In this document: one piece after another, positions 1-4,565 of the stretch | How the letters are laid out: each line of letters starts with the position of its first letter | Numbering within the stretch: the first letter of the stretch is position 1 | Source: an uncultured Solobacterium sp. | GTDB taxonomy: Bacteria > Bacillota_I > Bacilli_A > Erysipelotrichales > Erysipelotrichaceae | Length of the DNA stretch: 5,509 nucleotides | Assembly (NCBI GenBank): GCA_905235315.1 | Contig: CAJOLG010000145.1 | Span: forward strand, 1 to 5,509 | Direction of reading: 5' to 3' | The notes under the pieces: model-generated | Seen by the model: only the letters and a program-made list of their open reading frames with translations | The model's database searches: none | What the model was told of the DNA's origin: nothing | Position numbers and translations under genes: made by a program

Positions 1-672
1 AAAAAGTATGTCGGCCGCGGGATGCTGTTTCTGGACCTGATCCAGGAAGGCAATATGGGTCTCGTCAAAGCCGTTGAAAAATTTGATTATACAAAAGGAT
101 TCAAGTTCTCTACCTACGCAACCTGGTGGATCCGTCAGGCAATCACCCGTGCGATTGCCGATCAGGCAAGAACGATCCGGATTCCGGTTCATATGGTTGA
201 AACAATCAATAAGCTTTCCCGCATTCAGCGGCAGCTCGTACAGGAACTCGGACGGGATCCTACCGCGGAGGAAATCAGTGCGCGGATGGACGGCATCTCT
301 CCGGAGAAAGTACGTGAGATTCAGAAGATTGCGCTGGAACCGGTCAGCCTTGAAACGCCGATCGGCGAAGAAGATGATTCCCATCTTGGTGATTTTATCG
401 AAGACAAAGAGGCAATGTCACCGGATGAGTATGCAAATAACCAGCTGCTCAAAGACGAGATCAACAATGTTCTTGCCGGACTGACAGAACGGGAAGAGAA
501 AGTGCTCCGCCTCCGCTTCGGCCTTTATGACGGACGTACCCGCACACTGGAAGAAGTCGGCAAGGAATTCAACGTTACGCGTGAGCGCATCCGTCAGATC
601 GAAGCCAAGGCGCTCCGCAAGCTGAAACATCCCACCCGCTCCAAGCGTCTGAAGGACTTCTTTGATAAATGA
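1..672 (+). CDS. rpoD: Primary (housekeeping) RNA polymerase sigma factor SigA/RpoD, 3' part
   Basis: This is the C-terminal 223 residues of the vegetative sigma-70 factor, which binds core RNA polymerase and directs it to the -10 and -35 promoter elements. The reading frame is open from base 1 (KKYVGRGMLFLDLIQEG), so the start lies upstream and the ATG at 22 is internal. Region 2 is visible as DLIQEGNMGL followed by the region 2.4 stretch STYATWWIRQAITRAIA (about residues 37-53 of this fragment), which contacts the -10 element. Region 3 follows (about residues 65-135, including PIGEEDDSHLGDFIED). Region 4 ends the protein, with FGLYDGRTRTLEEVG and the -35-binding helix-turn-helix VTRERIRQIEAKALRKL (about residues 184-208), then the typical SRSKRLKDF-like tail (TRSKRLKDFFDK). 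Every block matches the primary rather than an alternative sigma factor. The last codons overlap trmK by four bases (ATGA), the order seen in Bacillus (sigA-yqfN), so the two are probably co-transcribed. Confidence 0.97.
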   Translation, partial: KKYVGRGMLFLDLIQEGNMGLVKAVEKFDYTKGFKFSTYATWWIRQAITRAIADQARTIRIPVHMVETINKLSRIQRQLVQELGRDPTAEEISARMDGISPEKVREIQKIALEPVSLETPIGEEDDSHLGDFIEDKEAMSPDEYANNQLLKDEINNVLAGLTEREEKVLRLRFGLYDGRTRTLEEVGKEFNVTRERIRQIEAKALRKLKHPTRSKRLKDFFDK

Positions 673-1346
673 GTTTACGGATACGGAAGCTGGCCGATCT
701 TGTTCATCCCGGGCTGATCCCCGCGGATATCGGAACAGACCACGGTCTGCTTCCGATTCTTCTTGTGGAACAGGGAAAAGCAGCGAAGGCCTATGCCTGC
801 GATATTGCGGAAGGTCCGCTCTCTCAGGCCGCCGCCAATATTCAAAGCCATGGGCTTGAGGGCAAAGTGATTCCCATTCTGTCCGATGGCTTTGCGAATG
901 TGCCGGACGATGCGGATGCGGCAATTCTTGCCGGAATGGGATCCTATACGGCAATCCGGATTCTGGAAGAAGCAGGGAGCCGGCTGTGTGCCATGAAGCA
1001 GATCATCCTGCAGGTGAATGATGATCTGTTTCTGATGCGAAGCTGGCTGAATCAAAACGGGTTTGCGATCCGGCGGGAACTTACACTGCAGGATCACGGA
1101 CACTTCTATACCTTCATTGACTTCGGCGCCGAAGCACACCGGCCGTATACAGAGCGTGATTTATTATGCGGGCCGGTCGAGGCGGTGATCGATCCGGCCG
1201 GGTTTCTGACCTATGCAGAACATGAAATCAGTCGTCTCACCTTTGTGATCGGACGACGAGGAGGGGATCCTCAGGCTGAGCAGGAGCGCGCATGGTTTCA
1301 GGAAGCCTGTGAGGAAATAAAAAAACGGATCGCGGAGTGCCGGTAA
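669..1346 (+). CDS. trmK: tRNA (adenine(22)-N1)-methyltransferase TrmK
   Basis: Probable SAM-dependent enzyme that makes m1A22 in the D-loop region of certain tRNAs in the cytoplasm. The 225 residues fit the TrmK/YqfN family (about 230). The Rossmann-like SAM site is visible as ADIGTDHGLLPILL (residues 19-32, motif I), followed by the acidic motif II residue in ACDIAEGPL (D45) and the motif AAILAGMGS (residues 84-92). Family members then carry LQPN; here the stretch reads LQVN (114-117). The later RSWLNQNGF and GHFYTFIDF also fit the family. The C-terminal third (about 175-225) is helical and charged, as expected for the TrmK coiled-coil tail. The start codon overlaps the sigA stop (ATGA), with a GAAGGA stretch at 651-656 some 12 bases upstream, so translation is probably coupled to sigA. 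The two residue changes (AGMGS for AGMGG, LQVN for LQPN) are worth noting, but genomic position and overall pattern make the assignment solid. Confidence 0.88.
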   Translation: MSLRIRKLADLVHPGLIPADIGTDHGLLPILLVEQGKAAKAYACDIAEGPLSQAAANIQSHGLEGKVIPILSDGFANVPDDADAAILAGMGSYTAIRILEEAGSRLCAMKQIILQVNDDLFLMRSWLNQNGFAIRRELTLQDHGHFYTFIDFGAEAHRPYTERDLLCGPVEAVIDPAGFLTYAEHEISRLTFVIGRRGGDPQAEQERAWFQEACEEIKKRIAECR

Positions 1347-1368
1347 TGCGGCACTGCGATCCTTTTTT
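1319..1368 (+). terminator. Rho-independent terminator of sigA-trmK, likely bidirectional
   Basis: Arms GGATCGC (1327-1333) and AGTGCCG (1336-1342) pair with CGGCACT (1349-1355) and GCGATCC (1356-1362). This gives 14 base pairs with a two-base GG bulge (1334-1335) and a six-base loop GTAATG (1343-1348). Six T follow at 1363-1368. Seven A at 1319-1325 lie just before the stem, so the mirror-image structure on the minus strand also has a U-tract and could stop transcripts that run past rpsT. The trmK stop codon TAA (1344-1346) is inside the loop, so the 5' arm is coding sequence. The bases between this and the next terminator (1369-1403) show no gene or clear signal. Confidence 0.9.
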
Positions 1369-1403
1369 ATTGACCGGTATTACAGAAGTTACGGGAGATG
1401 CAC

Positions 1404-1436
1404 AAAATAAAAAACCATGACACATGCCATGATTTT
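1404..1436 (-). terminator. Rho-independent terminator of rpsT
   Basis: Read on the minus strand, AAAATCATGGC (1436 down to 1426), loop ATGT (1425-1422), then GTCATGGTTTT (1421 down to 1411). In RNA these pair over 11 positions, including two G-U pairs, with a four-base loop. The U-rich tail continues as TT-A-TTTT (1410 down to 1404). The rpsT stop codon (1437-1435) overlaps the base of the stem, so the gene has essentially no 3' untranslated region before its terminator. Confidence 0.85.
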
Positions 1437-1701
1437 ACTTACTGAGTGTATTTACGGCTTTAGCCAGACGCGATTTCTGACGGGAAGCGTAGTTGCCTTT
1501 CTTGATGCCGTCGGAAACAGCCTTATCAAGAACGGAGTTTGCTTTGTCGAATGCGGCCTTGGCAGTGTCAGCGTCTTTCGCTTCAACTGCTTTCAGAACA
1601 TTTTTGATCGCGTTCTTTACTTCAGTTCTCTCTGCGTTGTTCTTTGCCTGAGCCTTGGCATTTGTAAGAGCACGCTTTTTCTGAGACTTGATATTTGCCA
1701 T
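1435..1701 (-). CDS. rpsT: 30S ribosomal protein S20
   Basis: Small basic protein that binds 16S rRNA in the body of the 30S subunit and takes part early in its assembly. The 88 residues match the family length. The N-terminus ANIKSQKKRALTNAKAQAKN is the typical rRNA-binding Lys/Arg-rich opening of S20, and the remainder is alanine- and lysine-rich helix ending in RLAKAVNTLSK. The start is set at the ATG before ANIKSQKKR (1701-1699) because an AAGGAGG (1713-1707) sits five bases upstream. An in-frame ATG seven codons further upstream (1722) would place that ribosome binding site inside the coding region and add residues not seen in S20. The gene stands alone, transcribed leftward and facing trmK tail to tail, with its own promoter and terminator. 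It is divergent from fmt. In Bacillus rpsT also lies near lepA, which fits this context. Confidence 0.97.
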   Translation of the reverse strand: MANIKSQKKRALTNAKAQAKNNAERTEVKNAIKNVLKAVEAKDADTAKAAFDKANSVLDKAVSDGIKKGNYASRQKSRLAKAVNTLSK

Positions 1702-1730
1702 GGAATCCTCCTTTGCGTTCAAACATATGG

Positions 1731-1759
1731 ATTATAACAAAGGGTATTTTAAAATGCAA
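1731..1759 (-). promoter_or_regulatory. rpsT promoter (extended -10)
   Basis: On the minus strand a perfect TATAAT (1736 down to 1731) is preceded by TG plus one base (1739-1737), giving an extended -10 TGTTATAAT. The best -35 candidate at a 17-base spacing is TTGCAT (1759 down to 1754), which matches only the first three consensus bases, so the extended -10 probably compensates. Transcription would start near 1724, leaving a leader of about 23 bases before the S20 start. The leader is too short for an elaborate autoregulatory structure and I see none. Confidence 0.75.
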
Positions 1760-1776
1760 CGCGTTTCAGCTATAAT
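1748..1776 (+). promoter_or_regulatory. fmt-lepA-hemW operon promoter
   Basis: A perfect TATAAT lies at 1771-1776. Seventeen bases upstream is TTTAAA (1748-1753), a four-of-six match to TTGACA. Predicted transcription start is near 1783, only about 16 bases before the fmt ATG, just enough to include the GGAGG at 1788-1792. The element shares its DNA with the divergent rpsT promoter: the rpsT -35 candidate lies inside this promoter's spacer. Confidence 0.7.
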
Positions 1777-1798
1777 TGTCGCGGTACGGAGGCGGTTT

Positions 1799-2737
1799 AT
1801 GGATGCTGGCAATGTGATCTTTTTCGGGACAACTGATTTTTCTGCAGCAGTGCTGGAAACCCTTGTGCAGGAGGGATATCACATCGGCGCAGTTGTTACC
1901 CAGCCGGACAAACCGGTCGGGCGAAAACATAAACTGGAAGCCTCCGAAGTGAAGCAGTATGCACTTGCACACGGAATTCCGGTTCTTCAGCCGGTCCGTC
2001 TGACTCAGGAGGCGGATTCCGTTCTTTCGCTTCATCCGGATCTCATTATCAGCTGTGCGTACGGCCAGCTGATTCCGGTTTCGATCCTTGAGGCGCCGAA
2101 ATACGGATGTCTGAATATCCATCCCAGCAAGCTGCCGCGTTACCGCGGCGGAGCCCCGATCCAAAGGGCAGTTATGAACGGAGATACAGAAACCGAAGTG
2201 TGTCTGATGGAAATCGCTGCCGGTATGGACAGCGGGGTTGTATATGCCCGGATTCCGGCAGAAATCGGTCCGGACGAAACATCCTCCGAGCTGTTTGAAC
2301 AGCTTAAGGAACCGGCATGTGAACTGATCCGGAGTTATCTTCCGCGTTATCTTTCCGGTGAGCTGAAGGGTGAGGTGCAGGATGAGGCCGGTGTTGTACT
2401 TGCACCGAATATCCGCCGGGAAGAAGAACAGGTCTTTTTTCAGAAAGAGCCGATCCGGAATCTGTACAATCATCTTCGCGGGCTGATGGATACTCCGCTC
2501 GGATATGGAATGATCGACGGAAAACGGATCAAAATTGCGCGTGCACGGATTGAAGAAACACAGGTTGATGAAGTACCCGGAACGATTCTCGGTTTTGCGG
2601 ATCATGCGATGCGGGTTGCGGGGATCGGCGGTGTTCTGCTTGTATATGAACTGCAGATGGAAGGAAAATCCAGAATGGATGCGGACGCATTCCGCAATGG
2701 ATCAGGCCGCCAGCTGATCGGAAAGGTATTTGACTGA
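1799..2737 (+). CDS. fmt: Methionyl-tRNA formyltransferase
   Basis: Transfers the formyl group of 10-formyltetrahydrofolate to the amino group of initiator Met-tRNA in the cytoplasm, before translation initiation. Its 312 residues match the family (about 315). The start is the ATG at 1799, six bases after GGAGG (1788-1792); this gives the usual N-terminus just before VIFFGTTDFSAAVLETL, and earlier in-frame ATGs would precede the promoter. Visible motifs are VTQPDKPVGRKHKL (33-46), the catalytic segment NIHPSKLPRYRGGAPIQRAV (106-125) with N106 and H108, and AAGMDSG (140-146) with D144, corresponding to the Asn-His-Asp catalytic set of the family. The C-terminal domain contains LYNHLRGLMDTPLGYGMIDG and ends after position 2734. 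The usual TGV(T/S) after the catalytic helix reads TEVC (132-135). fmt usually sits beside def or priA; here it heads an operon with lepA, and its TGA shares one base with the lepA ATG. Confidence 0.95.
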   Translation: MDAGNVIFFGTTDFSAAVLETLVQEGYHIGAVVTQPDKPVGRKHKLEASEVKQYALAHGIPVLQPVRLTQEADSVLSLHPDLIISCAYGQLIPVSILEAPKYGCLNIHPSKLPRYRGGAPIQRAVMNGDTETEVCLMEIAAGMDSGVVYARIPAEIGPDETSSELFEQLKEPACELIRSYLPRYLSGELKGEVQDEAGVVLAPNIRREEEQVFFQKEPIRNLYNHLRGLMDTPLGYGMIDGKRIKIARARIEETQVDEVPGTILGFADHAMRVAGIGGVLLVYELQMEGKSRMDADAFRNGSGRQLIGKVFD

Positions 2738-4488
2738 TGGATGTAATTGATCAGAGCCATATTCGTAATTTCTGCATTATTGCCCATATCGATCATGGAA
2801 AATCCACTCTCGCAGACCGGATCCTTGAATTGACGGAAACCGTCAAGGAACGGGATATGAAGGCACAGCTTCTGGATGAAATGGAGCTGGAGCGCGAGCG
2901 CGGAATTACGATCAAACTGAATGCGGTGCAGCTGAAGTATCAGGCACTGAATGGAGAAACCTATCTGTTCAACCTGATTGATACTCCGGGGCATGTTGAT
3001 TTTACCTATGAGGTTTCCCGTTCGCTGGCCGCATGCGAAGGTGCGGTACTGGTCGTGGATGCGACTCAGGGGGTTCAGGCACAGACACTCGCGAATACCT
3101 ATCTTGCGCTGGATAATGATCTTGAGATCATACCGGTCATCAATAAGATCGATATGAATAATGCGATGCCGGAGGAGGTCCGGAGCGAAATCGAAAATAT
3201 CATCGGGCTCGACTGTTCCGATGCGCCTTTGATCTCCGCCAGAACCGGGCTGAATGTCCGCGATGTTCTGGAACAGATTGTCGAAAAGATTCCGTGTCCG
3301 AACGGAGACCCGGAAAAGCCGCTCAAAGCCCTGGTGTTTGACAGTTTTTATGACAGCTACCGCGGCGTGATTGCCCTGGTTCGGATCCGGGACGGTTCGC
3401 TTTCGGTCGGAGATAAAGTTTTGTTCATGGCAACCGGCGCGCAGTATCAGGTTACGGAAGCCGGGATCCGGAATCCAAAGGAAGTGCCGGTGCAGACCCT
3501 CCAGTGCGGAGACGTCGGATGGTTTGCGGCATCAATCAAGTCGATTCAGGATGTCCGGGTCGGTGATACGGTCACCCTGGCAAACCGGCCGGCGGATGCA
3601 CCGCTGGAAGGTTATCGGAAAATGAATCCGATGGTCTACTGCGGTCTGTATCCCAGTGACGCCGCAAAATATGAGGATCTTCATGAAGCACTCGATAAAC
3701 TGAAACTGAATGATGCGAGCCTGCAGTATGAGCCTGAAACATCGCAGGCGCTCGGATTTGGCTTTCGGTGTGGCTTTCTCGGGCTGCTGCACATGGATGT
3801 GATCCAGGAACGGCTGGAGCGGGAATATGATCTGGATCTGATCTGTACCGCACCTTCCGTTATTTATCACGTTTACCTTACCGACGGTTCCATGCTGGAG
3901 ATCGATAACCCGGCGAAGATGCCGGACGCCTCAAAAGTCGATCATATCGAAGAACCGTATGTCAAAGCGGAGATCATGACCAATGATGCCTATATCGGGG
4001 CAGTAATGGAACTCTGCCAGAATAAGCGGGGGATCTATGTCGGGATGGATGTGATCGATACCGGGCGGAATATTCTGACCTATGAAATCCCGCTGTCTGA
4101 GATCATTTATGATTTCTTTGACCGGCTCAAGAGCTGCTCAAAAGGATATGCAAGCCTTGATTATGAGCTGATCGGCTACCGCCGGGAAGATCTCGTTCGA
4201 ATGGATATTCTGCTCAACGGAGAACCGGTTGATGCGCTGTCGGTTATCATTCACCGCAGTGAAGCATATCAGAGAGGAAGCGGGATCACCATTCGTCTTA
4301 AGGAACTGATTCCGCGCCAGCAGTTCGAGATTCCGGTTCAGGCCGCAATCGGCGGAAAGGTCATTGCCAGAACCAATATCAAGTCATCAAGTCCCTTCGG
4401 AAAAATGTTCTTGCGAAGTGCTATGGAGGCGATATCTCCCGAAAGCGCAAGCTTCTGGAAAAACAGAAAGAAGGAAAGAAACGGATGA
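2737..4488 (+). CDS. lepA: Elongation factor 4 (LepA GTPase), C-terminus replaced by a frameshift
   Basis: LepA/EF4 is a ribosome-associated translational GTPase, similar in layout to EF-G, linked to ribosome biogenesis and translocation under stress. GTPase motifs are intact: AHIDHGKST (16-24), RERGIT (53-58), DTPGH (82-86), NKID (136-139) and SARTG (167-171). The EF-G-like domains II, III and V follow, including GFGFRCGFLGLLHMD and GSGITIRLKELIPRQQFEIP. The frame is normal to KVIARTNIKS (residue 550). It then runs 33 aberrant residues to a TGA at 4486-4488, giving 583 residues instead of about 606. The expected tail is present in another frame (see 4395-4565), and an exact 8-bp duplication at 4378-4393 explains the shift. 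The missing part is the conserved basic tail that in the intact protein reaches toward the ribosomal A site. The start overlaps the fmt stop by one base (TGATG), with GGAAAGG at 2720-2726. lepA is dispensable in several bacteria, so the product may be impaired without being lethal. A sequencing artefact is possible. Confidence 0.93.
   Translation: MDVIDQSHIRNFCIIAHIDHGKSTLADRILELTETVKERDMKAQLLDEMELERERGITIKLNAVQLKYQALNGETYLFNLIDTPGHVDFTYEVSRSLAACEGAVLVVDATQGVQAQTLANTYLALDNDLEIIPVINKIDMNNAMPEEVRSEIENIIGLDCSDAPLISARTGLNVRDVLEQIVEKIPCPNGDPEKPLKALVFDSFYDSYRGVIALVRIRDGSLSVGDKVLFMATGAQYQVTEAGIRNPKEVPVQTLQCGDVGWFAASIKSIQDVRVGDTVTLANRPADAPLEGYRKMNPMVYCGLYPSDAAKYEDLHEALDKLKLNDASLQYEPETSQALGFGFRCGFLGLLHMDVIQERLEREYDLDLICTAPSVIYHVYLTDGSMLEIDNPAKMPDASKVDHIEEPYVKAEIMTNDAYIGAVMELCQNKRGIYVGMDVIDTGRNILTYEIPLSEIIYDFFDRLKSCSKGYASLDYELIGYRREDLVRMDILLNGEPVDALSVIIHRSEAYQRGSGITIRLKELIPRQQFEIPVQAAIGGKVIARTNIKSSSPFGKMFLRSAMEAISPESASFWKNRKKERNG
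4378..4393 (+). repeat. 8-bp tandem duplication (atcaagtc x2) causing the lepA frameshift
   Basis: Two exact adjacent copies of atcaagtc occupy 4378-4385 and 4386-4393, and the identity does not extend on either side. With one copy the codons read N-I-K-S-L-R-K-N-V, the conserved LepA sequence. With two copies the frame is shifted by 8 (two modulo three). Such a duplication is typical of replication slippage and could revert by loss of one copy. Confidence 0.93.
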
Positions 4489-4565
4489 AAGCCGTCGGAT
4501 CGGTTGTGATTCCGCAGGAAGCATTCATGTCGGTTCTTTCCATGGATGACAATGACCGGAAATAA
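4395..4565 (+). pseudogene. lepA: Out-of-frame remnant: the true C-terminus of LepA
   Basis: From ctt (4395) to TAA (4563-4565), this frame encodes the 56-residue end of LepA, starting LRKNVLAKCYGGDISRKRK and continuing through LLEKQKEGKKRMK to IPQEAFMSVL and an acidic tail. It matches the E. coli and Bacillus C-termini closely, so it has not decayed, which suggests that the lesion is recent or that the frame is still sometimes read. It is now separated from the upstream lepA frame. An ATG at 4485, overlapping the shifted frame's TGA as ATGA, lies in this frame behind AGGAAAG (4472-4478) and could restart translation of its last 26 residues. Confidence 0.93.

Noticed and set aside
418..954. 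178-codon antisense open frame across the sigA-trmK junction
   Set aside because: Shadow of two real genes on the other strand, with no recognisable domain or start signal.
1369..1403. Possible small gene or RNA between the two terminators
   Set aside because: Only about 35 bases, with no promoter, start or stable structure.
1417..1737. Plus-strand open frame of 106 codons opposite rpsT
   Set aside because: It is the complement of the S20 gene, and it runs through the rpsT terminator, start and promoter.
1688..1798. Longer N-terminus for fmt from upstream in-frame ATGs
   Set aside because: These ATGs lie before the predicted promoter and the GGAGG at 1788-1792; the added residues do not resemble Fmt, and the region is explained by divergent promoters and the rpsT start.
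1766..2605. 279-codon open frame antisense to fmt
   Set aside because: It lies opposite a well-supported fmt, has no ribosome binding site, resembles no family, and its cysteine- and arginine-rich composition is typical of a reverse-strand shadow.
4378..4420. A conserved programmed frameshift in lepA
   Set aside because: lepA is not known to use one, there is no good slippery heptamer or clear downstream structure, and the exact 8-bp duplication explains the shift fully. Low-level slippage is listed separately as a weak possibility.
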